DNA of 64,000 bases from Apostichopus japonicus (GCF_037975245.1 NC_092579.1:25155166-25219165), one strand, 5' to 3'; positions 51,473-63,612 are shown, counted from the first letter of the stretch. The notes: a model not told the origin generated them from the sequence alone. Numbers and translations are program-made.

Positions 51473-54106
51473 CTATGTCAGTGGGGGGTAAACTAGCCTA
51501 GCCATCTTTTTATTCGCTGAAATTGTGACGCAGTTATAAGATATCCATGGAATATTTTTATTATTACTGTTACGTTCGACCACATGGTTGCCTAACACTA
51601 CACTAAGTCAATGGGGTAAACTAGCCTGGCCATCTGTTTATTCGCTGAAATTGTGACGCAGTTATAAGATATCCATGGAATATTTTCATTATTGCTGTTT
51701 CGTTCGACCACATGGTTGCCTAACACTACACTTAGTCAATGAGAAATCTACCTTTAGTCTAGAAATCTAGAAATCTACCTTTAGTCTACCTTTAGTCTAC
51801 CTTTAATCTACCTAACTTCTTAAACTGATTTTGTTATCTATCATCCTGGAGGAAATTGACCTTACTGGGACATTCAAACATCTTTTTTGTTCATTTAGAC
51901 ACAACTTGTAGCAAAGTTGCAATTTTACTATGCCCGAGATTATAATCTGGGGCCTATATATATTTAAATGAATAAATCTCCATCAATAATTGAAAATATA
52001 TTTTTGACGTAAGCAAGTGCATTTGAAGCAAAATGTTTACCCTCATTTTGATGGAAATCAATTCAAACAATGTAATTAAATGAATATACTTGCGAACAAT
52101 TCACGTGGTGATTTCTTGCAGAAGCTTGTCTACGTACACGATCCCACAAGGGTACGTGTTTGTCTTTCGAAGAGATAGAAGTTATAGAGACCTTGAAGCA
52201 CGCCCCCAACCAAACCAGGAGGTATCTTTGGGTACAGAATTAAAAAAAGAGGACATTTTTTATATCTATGTCTGAAATTGCTTTGAAGGATATAATTCTA
52301 TAAAAAGTAAAATCAAACTAGAAAAGCAAACTATTTACAGACAATCGGGTAAAGAAAAATGATGCAAACAACCATAGAAAAAACCTGAAATAGCATCAGT
52401 ATTAACTCTTTACTTCAATTAATAAAAATCATTAAAATTAAGCTCTTCCCTACAGACTAGAACAGCCATATTAAATGTTTAAATCTGCATCAATATCTTT
52501 TTGACATGTACGAGCTTTTTGTTCTAATGTTCTTAACTTGAGTACTCCATAGGACAACAACAATGAAAACAATTTGACTTAGCTGGTTTTGAAAGCAGTT
52601 AATGTATTGGTTCCCTTAGAATGCAAACGAAAATATTGTTCAAATCATGTTCGTATGTTGCGTGATGATTTTAAATATCATTTTCATTAAACAAATTTAA
52701 GGTCTAGCTAAATAGCAAAATAATAAATTTCTTCCACATGGTAGCCTAACACTACACTGAGTCAATGGGGGTAAACTAGCCTAGCCATCTGTTTATTCGC
52801 TGAAATTGTGACGCAGTTATAAGATATCCATGGATTATTTTCATTATTACTGTTACGTTCGACCACATGGTTGCCTAACACTACACTAAGTCAATGGGGT
52901 AAACTAGCCTGGCCATCTGTTTATTGGCTGAAATTGTGACGCAGTTATAAGATATCCATGGAATATTTTCATTGTTGCTGTTACGTTCGACCACATGGTT
53001 GCCTAACACTACACTTAGTCAATGAGAAATCTACCTTTAGTCAAACTTCTTAAATTAATTTTGTTATCTATCATCATGGAGGAAATTGACCTTACTGGGA
53101 CATTCAAACATCTTTTTTGTTCATATAGACACAACTTGTAGCAATTTTACTATGCCCGCGATTATAATCTGGGGCCTATATATATTTAAATGAATAAATC
53201 TCCATCAATAATTGAAAATATATTTTTGACGTAAGCAAGTGCATTTGAAGCAAAATGTTTACCCTCATTTTGATGGAAATCAATTCAAACAATGTAATTA
53301 AATGAATATACTTGCGAACAATTCACGTGGTGATTTCTTGCAGAAGCTTGTCTACGTACACGATCCCACAAGGGTACGTGTTTGTCTTTCGAAGAGATAG
53401 AAGTTATAGAGACCTTGAAGCACGCCCCCAACCAAACCAGGAGGTATCTTTGGGTACAGAATTAAAAAAAGAGGACATTTTTTATATCTATGTCTGAAAT
53501 TGCTTTGAAGGATATAATTCTATAAAAAGTAAAATCAAACTAGAAAAGCAAACTATTTACAGACAATCGGGTAAAGAAAAATGATGCAAACAACCATAGA
53601 AAAAACCCTGAAATAGCATCAGTATTAACTCTTTACTTCAATTAATAAAAATCATTAAAATTAAGCTCTTCCCTACAGACTAGAACAGCCATATTAAATG
53701 TTTAAATCTGCATCAATATCTTTTTGACATGTACGAGTTTTTTGTTCTAATGTTCTTAACTTGAGTACTCCATAGGACAACAACAATGAAAACAATTTGA
53801 CTTAGCTGGTTTTGAAAGCAGTTAATGTATTGGTTCCCTAAGAATGCAAACGAAAATATTGTTCAAATCATGTTCGTATGTTGCGTGATGATTTTAAACA
53901 TCATTTTCATTAAAAAATTTAAGGTCTAGCTAAATAGCAAAATAATAAATTTCTTCCACATGGTAGCCTAACACTACACTGAGTCAATGGGGTAAACTAG
54001 CCTAGCCATCTGTTTATTCGCTGAAATTGTGACGCAGTTATACGATATCCATGGAATATTTTCATTATTGCTGTTACGTTCGACCACATGGTTGCCTAAC
54101 ACTACA
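51473..54106 (-). repeat. Right-arm dimeric higher-order repeat, copy 2 (2634 bp)
   Basis: As copy 1, with an 8-bp insertion (AGTTGCAA) near 51915 that is absent from the other copies. Otherwise almost no difference is visible. Confidence 0.88.
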
Positions 54107-56732
54107 CTATGTCAGTGGGGGGTAAACTAGCCTAGCCATCTTTTTATTCGCTGAAATTGTGACGCAGTTATAAGATATCCATGGAATATTTTTATTATTA
54201 CTGTTACGTTCGACCACATGGTTGCCTAACACTACACTAAGTCAATGGGGTAAACTAGCCTGGCCATCTGTTTATTCGCTGAAATTGTGACGCAGTTATA
54301 AGATATCCATGGAATATTTTCATTATTGCTGTTTCGTTCGACCACATGGTTGCCTAACACTACACTTAGTCAATGAGAAATCTACCTTTAGTCTAGAAAT
54401 CTAGAAATCTACCTTTAGTCTACCTTTAGTCTACCTTTAATCTACCTAACTTCTTAAACTGATTTTGTTATCTATCATCCTGGAGGAAATTGACCTTACT
54501 GGGACATTCAAACATCTTTTTTGTTCATTTAGACACAACTTGTAGCAATTTTACTATGCCCGAGATTATAATCTGGGGCCTATATATATTTAAATGAATA
54601 AATCTCCATCAATAATTGAAAATATATTTTTGACGTAAGCAAGTGCATTTGAAGCAAAATGTTTACCCTCATTTTGATGGAAATCAATTCAAACAATGTA
54701 ATTAAATGAATATACTTGCGAACAATTCACGTGGTGATTTCTTGCAGAAGCTTGTCTACGTACACGATCCCACAAGGGTACGTGTTTGTCTTTCGAAGAG
54801 ATAGAAGTTATAGAGACCTTGAAGCACGCCCCCAACCAAACCAGGAGGTATCTTTGGGTACAGAATTAAAAAAAGAGGACATTTTTTATATCTATGTCTG
54901 AAATTGCTTTGAAGGATATAATTCTATAAAAAGTAAAATCAAACTAGAAAAGCAAACTATTTACAGACAATCGGGTAAAGAAAAATGATGCAAACAACCA
55001 TAGAAAAAACCTGAAATAGCATCAGTATTAACTCTTTACTTCAATTAATAAAAATCATTAAAATTAAGCTCTTCCCTACAGACTAGAACAGCCATATTAA
55101 ATGTTTAAATCTGCATCAATATCTTTTTGACATGTACGAGCTTTTTGTTCTAATGTTCTTAACTTGAGTACTCCATAGGACAACAACAATGAAAACAATT
55201 TGACTTAGCTGGTTTTGAAAGCAGTTAATGTATTGGTTCCCTTAGAATGCAAACGAAAATATTGTTCAAATCATGTTCGTATGTTGCGTGATGATTTTAA
55301 ATATCATTTTCATTAAACAAATTTAAGGTCTAGCTAAATAGCAAAATAATAAATTTCTTCCACATGGTAGCCTAACACTACACTGAGTCAATGGGGGTAA
55401 ACTAGCCTAGCCATCTGTTTATTCGCTGAAATTGTGACGCAGTTATAAGATATCCATGGATTATTTTCATTATTACTGTTACGTTCGACCACATGGTTGC
55501 CTAACACTACACTAAGTCAATGGGGTAAACTAGCCTGGCCATCTGTTTATTGGCTGAAATTGTGACGCAGTTATAAGATATCCATGGAATATTTTCATTG
55601 TTGCTGTTACGTTCGACCACATGGTTGCCTAACACTACACTTAGTCAATGAGAAATCTACCTTTAGTCAAACTTCTTAAATTAATTTTGTTATCTATCAT
55701 CATGGAGGAAATTGACCTTACTGGGACATTCAAACATCTTTTTTGTTCATATAGACACAACTTGTAGCAATTTTACTATGCCCGCGATTATAATCTGGGG
55801 CCTATATATATTTAAATGAATAAATCTCCATCAATAATTGAAAATATATTTTTGACGTAAGCAAGTGCATTTGAAGCAAAATGTTTACCCTCATTTTGAT
55901 GGAAATCAATTCAAACAATGTAATTAAATGAATATACTTGCGAACAATTCACGTGGTGATTTCTTGCAGAAGCTTGTCTACGTACACGATCCCACAAGGG
56001 TACGTGTTTGTCTTTCGAAGAGATAGAAGTTATAGAGACCTTGAAGCACGCCCCCAACCAAACCAGGAGGTATCTTTGGGTACAGAATTAAAAAAAGAGG
56101 ACATTTTTTATATCTATGTCTGAAATTGCTTTGAAGGATATAATTCTATAAAAAGTAAAATCAAACTAGAAAAGCAAACTATTTACAGACAATCGGGTAA
56201 AGAAAAATGATGCAAACAACCATAGAAAAAACCCTGAAATAGCATCAGTATTAACTCTTTACTTCAATTAATAAAAATCATTAAAATTAAGCTCTTCCCT
56301 ACAGACTAGAACAGCCATATTAAATGTTTAAATCTGCATCAATATCTTTTTGACATGTACGAGTTTTTTGTTCTAATGTTCTTAACTTGAGTACTCCATA
56401 GGACAACAACAATGAAAACAATTTGACTTAGCTGGTTTTGAAAGCAGTTAATGTATTGGTTCCCTAAGAATGCAAACGAAAATATTGTTCAAATCATGTT
56501 CGTATGTTGCGTGATGATTTTAAACATCATTTTCATTAAAAAATTTAAGGTCTAGCTAAATAGCAAAATAATAAATTTCTTCCACATGGTAGCCTAACAC
56601 TACACTGAGTCAATGGGGTAAACTAGCCTAGCCATCTGTTTATTCGCTGAAATTGTGACGCAGTTATACGATATCCATGGAATATTTTCATTATTGCTGT
56701 TACGTTCGACCACATGGTTGCCTAACACTACA
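54107..56732 (-). repeat. Right-arm dimeric higher-order repeat, copy 3 (2626 bp)
   Basis: Starts at the ACTATGTCAGTGGGGGG variant of the 128-bp repeat, as do copies 1 and 2. No unique change was noticed. Confidence 0.88.
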
Positions 56733-58130
56733 CTATGTCAGTGGGGGGTAAACTAGCCTAGCCATCTTTTTATTCGCTGAAATTGTGACGCAGTTATAAG
56801 ATATCCATGGAATATTTTTATTATTACTGTTACGTTCGACCACATGGTTGCCTAACACTACACTAAGTCAATGGGGTAAACTAGCCTGGCCATCTGTTTA
56901 TTCGCTGAAATTGTGACGCAGTTATAAGATATCCATGGAATATTTTCATTATTGCTGTTTCGTTCGACCACATGGTTGCCTAACACTACACTTAGTCAAT
57001 GAGAAATCTACCTTTAGTCTAGAAATCTAGAAATCTACCTTTAGTCTACCTTTAGTCTACCTTTAATCTACCTAACTTCTTAAACTGATTTTGTTATCTA
57101 TCATCCTGGAGGAAATTGACCTTACTGGGACATTCAAACATCTTTTTTGTTCATTTAGACACAACTTGTAGCAATTTTACTATGCCCGAGATTATAATCT
57201 GGGGCCTATATATATTTAAATGAATAAATCTCCATCAATAATTGAAAATATATTTTTGACGTAAGCAAGTGCATTTGAAGCAAAATGTTTACCCTCATTT
57301 TGATGGAAATCAATTCAAACAATGTAATTAAATGAATATACTTGCGAACAATTCACGTGGTGATTTCTTGCAGAAGCTTGTCTACGTACACGATCCCACA
57401 AGGGTACGTGTTTGTCTTTCGAAGAGATAGAAGTTATAGAGACCTTGAAGCACGCCCCCAACCAAACCAGGAGGTATCTTTGGGTACAGAATTAAAAAAA
57501 GAGGACATTTTTTATATCTATGTCTGAAATTGCTTTGAAGGATATAATTCTATAAAAAGTAAAATCAAACTAGAAAAGCAAACTATTTACAGACAATCGG
57601 GTAAAGAAAAATGATGCAAACAACCATAGAAAAAACCCTGAAATAGCATCAGTATTAACTCTTTACTTCAATTAATAAAAATCATTAAAATTAAGCTCTT
57701 CCCTACAGACTAGAACAGCCATATTAAATGTTTAAATCTGCATCAATATCTTTTTGACATGTACGAGTTTTTTGTTCTAATGTTCTTAACTTGAGTACTC
57801 CATAGGACAACAACAATGAAAACAATTTGACTTAGCTGGTTTTGAAAGCAGTTAATGTATTGGTTCCCTAAGAATGCAAACGAAAATATTGTTCAAATCA
57901 TGTTCGTATGTTGCGTGATGATTTTAAACATCATTTTCATTAAAAAATTTAAGGTCTAGCTAAATAGCAAAATAATAAATTTCTTCCACATGGTAGCCTA
58001 ACACTACACTGAGTCAATGGGGTAAACTAGCCTAGCCATCTGTTTATTCGCTGAAATTGTGACGCAGTTATACGATATCCATGGAATATTTTCATTATTG
58101 CTGTTACGTTCGACCACATGGTTGCCTAAC
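56733..58130 (-). repeat. Right-arm higher-order repeat, partial A/B chimeric copy
   Basis: The front is type A (11-bp microrepeat, CCCGAGATTATAATC near 57183), but by 57627 the sequence is type B (ACCCTGAAATAGC, GAGTTTTTTGTTC). Only one ~1.4-kb unit is present where a dimer is expected. An exchange between A and B within about 57190-57627 explains both the chimera and the missing unit. Confidence 0.75.
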
Positions 58131-58324
58131 ACTACACTAAGTCAATGGGGGTAAACTAGCCTAGCCATCTGTTTATTCGCTGAAATTGTGACACAGTTAT
58201 AAGATATCCATGGAATATTCTTATTATTACTGTTACGTTCGACCACATGGTTGCCTAACACTACACTAAGTCAATGGGGTAAACTAGCCTGGCCAACTGT
58301 TTATTGGCTGAAATTGTGACGCAG
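58131..58324 (-). repeat. 128-bp repeat array, right, part before the LINE
   Basis: One to two monomers, cut by the LINE within GTGACGCAGTTATAAGATAT. The array resumes at 60192. Confidence 0.85.
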
Positions 58325-60191
58325 TTTAGTTTAGTTTAGTTTAGTAGAAAAAAGGATCAGGAGGGACACTTAAGTCCCCATCAAGGACCCTATAAAGAGA
58401 GGGAAAAAAAACTGAAGACACAAACACTCAGACCCGATTACAATGCTTAAAGTGCTTGTCCAAAGCATTCTTAAACCCATTGACACTACTTGCAAGTACA
58501 ACTTTCTCAGGCAAACTATTCCACTCATTCACAACCCTATTAGAAAAAAAGTTATGCCGAATATTAATCCTACTATGCGACTTTTGAAGTTTAAGACAAT
58601 GACCTCTAGTACAACTACTGTTTGCAAACATGAAAAAGTCGGTAAAGGATAAATTGTCGAAACCATACACAATCTTGAAAACCTGGATCAAGTCCCCACG
58701 TAACCTCCTAAGCTCCAGTGTGGTGAGATTCAACAGTTGTAACCGCCTATAATAAGGAACCCTCTTTAAGGAACTAATCATCCTAGTAGCCCTCCTCTGG
58801 ACCTTTTCAAGTACTTCCTTATCCTTAGCAAAATAAGGGTTCCAAGCCTGCACAGCATACTCCAGATGAGGCCTAACCAACTGCTTATAAAGCCTAACTA
58901 CGATGTCCTCTTTCAGAAAACTGAAGTTCCACTTGATCATACCTAAAACCCTATTACCTCTTTTAGCAGCTTCAAGACAATGTTTGGAAGGTTGCAGAGA
59001 CGAGTCAATGTAGATACCTAGGTCTCTTTCAACAGAGACCTCCTGTAACTCCACACCATTTAGATTGTATGTAAACTTTTGGTTACTACTACCAATGTGC
59101 ATTACCTTACATTTATCAATATTAAAAAGCATTTGCCACCCCTGAGACCAGGAAAAAATCTTATCTAAATCCGCTTGAAATTTCTCAGAATCGCTTTTGG
59201 AAGAGACCTCAGAATACAATTTGGTGTCATCAGCAAACTTCTTAGCTGTACACAAAATATCTCCGTCGATGTCATTTATATAGGCAACAAACAACAGGGG
59301 ACCTAATACAGACCCTTGTGGAACCCCACTAGTAACGTTCTGCCAAGAAGAAGCACAGCCATTAATTACCACCCTCTGTTCCCTATTACCAAGCCAATTC
59401 CCGATCCAAGACAGTAAATTCCCTATGACACCCATGCTCTTCAGCCTAAGTAAAAGACGCTGGTGGGGAACTTTATCAAAGGCCTTCTGGAAATCCAGGA
59501 ACACAACATCTACAGACATCTGCCTATTTAGTGAGCTTGTTACATCTTCCATAAACTCAAGGATATTAGTGAGACAAGACCTTTTTTGACAAAAGCCATG
59601 CTGAGACTCTCTGATCAAAGACTGACTGCTGAAGTGACAGACCAAAGACTTTTTAACAATAGACTCCATGACCTTACAAACTACACTAGTGAGACTAACG
59701 GGCCTATAATTACAGGGCTTAGTCTTATCACCCTTCTTGAAAATTGGGGTAATATTAGCACATCTCCAGTCCCTAGGAACATAACCTTCATCCATAAATT
59801 TACTAAAAATCAACGAGAGTGGAACGCAGAAATAGTGTGCAAAAGTCTTCAACAAATACGGATGGATTGCATCCGGTCCAGAAGCTTTAGAAACATTTAG
59901 ACGAAGCAGCTCCTTTAAGACAACGTCATCCGAAAATAAGACCGTATCCAGTTTAGGCCTATCACTGCCCCCCTGAAAATCTGGAATACTACTCGTATCT
60001 TCCCTTGTGAAAACCGACACAAAATAGTCGTTCAAAAGATCTGCAACATCCTGACTATCAGTAACTATCTTATCAGCCTGTGGTGCCCTAAGGGAAACAA
60101 TTGCATCTTTAACTTTCTGCTTAGACCTGACATAAGAAAAGAAGGCCTTTGGGTTATCCTTAATTTTTAGGGCGATGCTTTTTTCGAAATT
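58325..60191 (-). mobile_element. 5'-truncated LINE (CR1/Rex1-like) inserted in the 128-bp array
   Basis: Junctions lie in the 128-bp repeat. At the left, GTGACGCAG runs into four TTTAG repeats, which on the minus strand are the element's 3' tail of (CTAAA)n type, as in CR1/L2/Rex1-like LINEs. At the right the array resumes with AGTTATAGGATATCC. AGTT appears on both sides, so any target duplication is short. Before the tail a small inverted repeat (GGGAC...GTCCC, 58363-58378) could fold. The 5' part (ORF1, endonuclease) is missing. The intact frame suggests a young insertion, later than the array itself. Confidence 0.88.
58428..60190 (-). CDS. LINE reverse transcriptase, N-terminally truncated, frame intact
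   Basis: The enzyme family copies LINE RNA into DNA at a nicked chromosomal target. About 587 codons of element sequence are open. The 605-codon frame begins upstream at 60245 inside the 128-bp repeat, so its first ~18 residues and its ATG are not from the LINE. In that numbering: PIFKKGDKTKPCNYRPVSL at ~167-185, motif A FLDFQKAFDKVPH with the catalytic Asp at ~251, motif B SGVPQGSVLGPLLF at ~306, motif C FADDTKL with the Asp pair at ~339-340, then YAVQAWNP and a WNSLPEKVV C-terminal region. The endonuclease domain is absent, so the copy cannot move alone. The protein resembles the CR1/Rex1 side of the non-LTR tree; the exact clade is uncertain. No promoter is visible. Confidence 0.88.
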
Positions 60192-60535
60192 AGTTATAGG
60201 ATATCCATGGAATATTTTCATTATTGCTGTTACGTTCGACCACATGGTTGCCTAACACTACACTAAGTCAATGGGATAAACTAGCCTAGCCATCTGTTTA
60301 TTGGCTGAAACTGTGACGCAGTTATAAGATATTCATGGAATATTTTCATTATTGCTGTTACGTTCGACCACATGGTTGCCTAACACTACACTAAGTCAAT
60401 GGGGAAAACTAGCCTAGCCATCTGTTCATTCGCTGAAACTGTGACGCAGTTATAAGATATTCATGGAATATTTTTCTTATTACTGTCTCGTTCGCCCACA
60501 TGGTTGCCTAACACTACACTTAGTCAATGAGAAAT
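60192..60535 (-). repeat. 128-bp repeat array, right, part after the LINE
   Basis: About two and a half monomers with GATATTCATGGAATATT and TGAAACTGTGACGCAG variants, which are rarer elsewhere in the right arm. Confidence 0.85.
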
Positions 60536-61459
60536 CTACCTTTATTTATACTTCTTAAACCAATTTTGTTATCTATCATCCTGGAGGAAATTGACCTTAC
60601 TGGGACATTCAAACATCTTTTTTTCTCATTTAGACAACTTGTAGCAATTATACTATGCCCGAGACTATAATCTGGGGCCTATATATATTTAAATGAATAA
60701 ACTTCCATCAATAATTGAAAATATATTTTTGACGTAAGCAAGTGCATTTGAAGCAAAATGTTTACCCTCATTTTAGATGGAAATCAATTCAAACAATGTA
60801 AATAAATAAATATACTTGCGAACAATTCACGTGATGATTTCTTGCAGAAGCTTGTGAACGATCCCACAAGGGTACGTGTGTGTCCTTCGAAGAGATAGAA
60901 GTTGCAGAGACCTTGAAGCACGCCCCTAACCAAACCAGGAGGTATCTTTGGGTACAGAATTGAAAAAGAAGACATCTGTTATATCTATGTCTGAAATTGC
61001 TTGAAGGATATAACTCTATAAAAAGTTAAATTAAATTACAAAGGCAAACTATTTACAGACAATCGGGTAACGAAAAATGATGCAAACAACCATAGAAAAA
61101 ACCCTGGAATAGCATCAGTATTAACTTCTTACTTCAATTAATAAAAATCATTAAACTTAAGCTCTTACCTACGGACTAGAACAGCCATATTAAATGTTTA
61201 AATCTACATCAATATCTTTTTGACATGTAAGAGTTTGTTGTTTTAATGTTCTTAACTTGAGTACTCCATAGGATCACAACAATGAAAACAATTTGACTAA
61301 GCTGGTTTTGAAAGCAGTCAATGTATTGGTTCCCTTGGAATGCAAACTAAAATACCGTTCCAATCATGTTCGTATGTTGTGTGATGATTTTAAACATCAT
61401 TTTCATTAAAAAATTTAAGGTCTAGCTAAATAGCAAAATAATGAATTTCTTCCACATGG
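60536..61459 (-). repeat. ~900-bp arm block, right, outermost copy
   Basis: Outside the homogenised 2626-bp units and more diverged from them. Its sequence is closer to the left-arm blocks at several sites (TCCTTCGAAGAGATAGAAGT, no 6-bp stop-bearing insertion in the exon-like segment). Confidence 0.8.
60816..60955 (-). pseudogene. Exon-like segment in the outer right block, frame open
   Basis: Minus-strand reading: acceptor-like CCCAAAG, then a frame with IPPGLVRGVLQGLCNF, TRTLVGSFTSFCKKS and RELFASIFI, then a GT (GCAA, GTATAT). Unlike the copies in the 2626-bp units, which have a 6-bp insertion containing TAG, this copy is uninterrupted (enclosing frame 60784-60975). The peptide is not recognised. 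Conservation of the same frame in parts of both arms is suggestive but several copies are broken. Confidence 0.35.
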
Positions 61460-62438
61460 AAGCCTAGCACCACACTTAGTCAATGAGAAATCTAAGCCTA
61501 ACCATATGTTTATTCGCTGAAATTGTGACGCAGTTATAAGATATCCATGGAATATTTTCATTATTGCTGTTACGTTCGACCACATGGTTGCCTAACACTA
61601 CACTAAGTCAATGGGGGTAAACTAGCCTAGCCACCTGTTTATTCGCTGAAATTGTGACGCAGCTATAATATATCCATGGAATATTTTCATTATTGCTGTT
61701 ACGTTCGACCAAATGGTTGCCTAACACTACACTAAGTCAATGGGGTAAACTAGCCTAACCATCTGTTTATTCGCTGAAATTGTGACGCAGCTATAATATA
61801 TCTATGGAATATTTTCATTATTGCTGTTACGTTCGACCAAATGGTTGCCTAACACTACACTAAGTCAACGGGGTAAACTAGCCTAACCATATGTTTCTTC
61901 GCTGAAATTGTGATGCAGTTATAAGATATCTATGGAATATTTTCATTATTGCTGTTACGTTCCACCACATGGTTGCCTAACACTACACTAAGTCAATGGG
62001 GGTAAACTAGCCTAGCCATCTGTTTATTTGCTGAAATTGTGACGCAGTTATAGGATATCCATGGAATATTTTCATTATTGCTGTTACGTTCGACCACATT
62101 GTTGCCTAACACTACACTAAGTCAATGGGATAAACTAGCCTAGCCATCTGTTTATTCGCTGAAATTGTGACGCAGTTATAAGATATCCATGGAATATTTC
62201 ATTATTGCTGTTACGTTCGACCACATGGTTGCCTAACACCACACTAAGTCAATGGGGTTAAATAGCCTAGCCATCTGTTTATTCGCTGAAATTGTGACTC
62301 AGTTATAAGATATCCATGGAATATTTTCATTATTGCTGTTACGTTCGACCACATGGTTACCTAATCCCACACTAAGTCAATGAGAAATCTAAGCCTAACC
62401 ATATGTTTATTCGCTGAAATTGTGACGCAGTTATAAGA
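61460..62438 (-). repeat. 128-bp repeat array, right outermost
   Basis: Seven to eight inverted monomers, mixed subtypes (AACTAGCCTAGCCATCTG and AATCTAAGCCTAACCATATG). It abuts the TIR core directly at ATAAGAT/TAAAATTAAGC (~62439), with no type P block between, unlike the left arm. Confidence 0.88.
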
Positions 62439-63120
62439 TTAAAATTAAGCTTTTCACACATACTAGTGTTACGAGACTGCTATCTATCTATAAGAGAGAT
62501 CAAACCCCTCGAGATTAACCAACAGTCACGACCATAATAGAAGAGACGGGAAAGGAGAATTTGTTCTGTTAAACTATCATTAAAGCATACATTAAGTTAA
62601 CAAATATAACAAATACATTTCAATTACCTGCAAAAGAATGACGTCTCTGAGAGCAGGGCGTGGTTTTTGGTATAGGCAGGCGAAAGTTGTTCTGTACAGT
62701 TGGCTAGTCAGGTTTTCGGAAGAGCGTGTATTTGAAATTGAGCAATATATATATTTTGTAGAAAAAGTCCTCTTGAAAAGGTTTCAAGTAAAAGTTATAC
62801 ACAACAGTCCAATTAGAAAACATCAAAATGAACGAGGGTATTCTCCAGGTAAATGAATTGACGGAAAGTAAATCCAACTAGCAAGAGAGAGTGTGGTGAA
62901 TCAGCATAGATGTATTCATTGCGTATGATACAGTAACAACCACGTGGAAGCAGGCACGGGCAGAACAGAACGGCAAAGCACAATTTGGTAAAGTAGAACG
63001 GCGTTGACAGATAATGAAAAGATAGGCAACATGTGTAGTGAATAGAAGATATCCTTCTTGTTGGGAGGAGTGAATTGGACTGAACCAATTCATTAAAACT
63101 ACCCCAAAGATAACTTGAAC
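62439..63120 (-). repeat. Right TIR core
   Basis: Reverse complement of 6328-6980 with small indels. It holds several short frames (62638-62856 on +, 62813-63141 on -) which do not stay open in the left copy. The donor-like site at ~62627 reads CAG then GTAATT on the minus strand. Confidence 0.8.
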
Positions 63121-63290
63121 GGCGTAGCGATTACGTAACACTCTAATTGTATTAACACAGCTACTGCCAAAGAGGATCTAGCACGGCTTAGCGATTACGT
63201 AACACTTTAATTGTATTAACACAGTTACTACCAAAGAGGAGCTAGCACGACGTAGCGATTACGTAACACTTTAATTGTATTAAACACATT
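63121..63290 (-). repeat. Three 64-bp direct repeats near the right terminus
   Basis: GCGATTACGTAACAC recurs at 64-bp intervals (63127, 63191, 63255). These are mirror copies of 6137-6327 in the same number. Confidence 0.85.
63131..63266. promoter_or_regulatory. Three TTACGTAA palindromes (right terminus)
   Basis: TTACGTAA at 63131-63138, 63195-63202 and 63259-63266, spaced exactly 64 bp. All six sites at the two termini are intact although surrounding bases have diverged. Confidence 0.4.
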
Positions 63291-63453
63291 CCTAAGGTTT
63301 ACACAACCAATTAAACATAACTACGTACGATGTATTAATGAATTAATTAGTTCACAAGGTAGACAATTATACTACTTACGACAGATGTACATTCCTTAAA
63401 TATAATGCACAGACATCATAACTCTAGTACAACCATATTAAATGTATAAGGGA

Positions 63454-63481
63454 GTCTTCTCTTCACTACACATGTTGCCTA
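63454..63481 (+). other. 28-nt patch copied from the TIR core
   Basis: Identical to 6377-6404 in the same orientation, although the right arm should carry this sequence only inverted (diverged copy near 63030). It interrupts the right terminal homology between ATTGATGTAG and TTATACATTTAATATGG (minus-strand reading). Confidence 0.65.
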
Positions 63482-63612
63482 CATCAATAATCAGGTATAT
63501 CGTTTTTGACATAGACAATGCTTTTCCTGAACTCCCCTTTACCATGCACGAGTACTCCATAGGGGCCACAACAATTTTTTTTATATAAAGCTGCAGTGTT
63601 GAAAGTAGTTAA

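Larger units (their letters stand above)
5765..63612. mobile_element. Giant inverted-repeat (fold-back-like) element, ~57.8 kb
   Basis: The sequence read inward from 5765 matches the reverse complement read inward from 63612, through the same ordered parts: outer block, three ~64-bp repeats, ~650-bp core, 128-bp arrays with ~900-bp blocks, splice-like edge segment, 99-bp satellite. The core alone matches over more than 800 bp with small indels. The arms differ in unit number and by many substitutions, so this is not a simple mirror artefact. Fold-back elements such as Drosophila Galileo and Tetris have long TIRs with tandem repeats, which makes this the closest known architecture. No transposase frame is present, so an autonomous partner would be needed. 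No target-site duplication was identified. A chromosomal inverted duplication is the alternative. Confidence 0.75.

Noticed and set aside
49455-57527. Seven identical 61-codon + strand frames as a gene family
   Set aside because: Identity reflects recent duplication of the whole 2626-bp unit, non-coding parts included. The left-arm counterparts are broken.
58443-59900. Plus-strand frames of 69 and 104 codons across the LINE
   Set aside because: Antisense shadows of the reverse transcriptase frame.
5765-63612. The inverted structure as a pure assembly or hairpin-adapter artefact
   Set aside because: The arms differ by many substitutions, indels, unit numbers and a private LINE, and the two satellite halves have different monomer variants.
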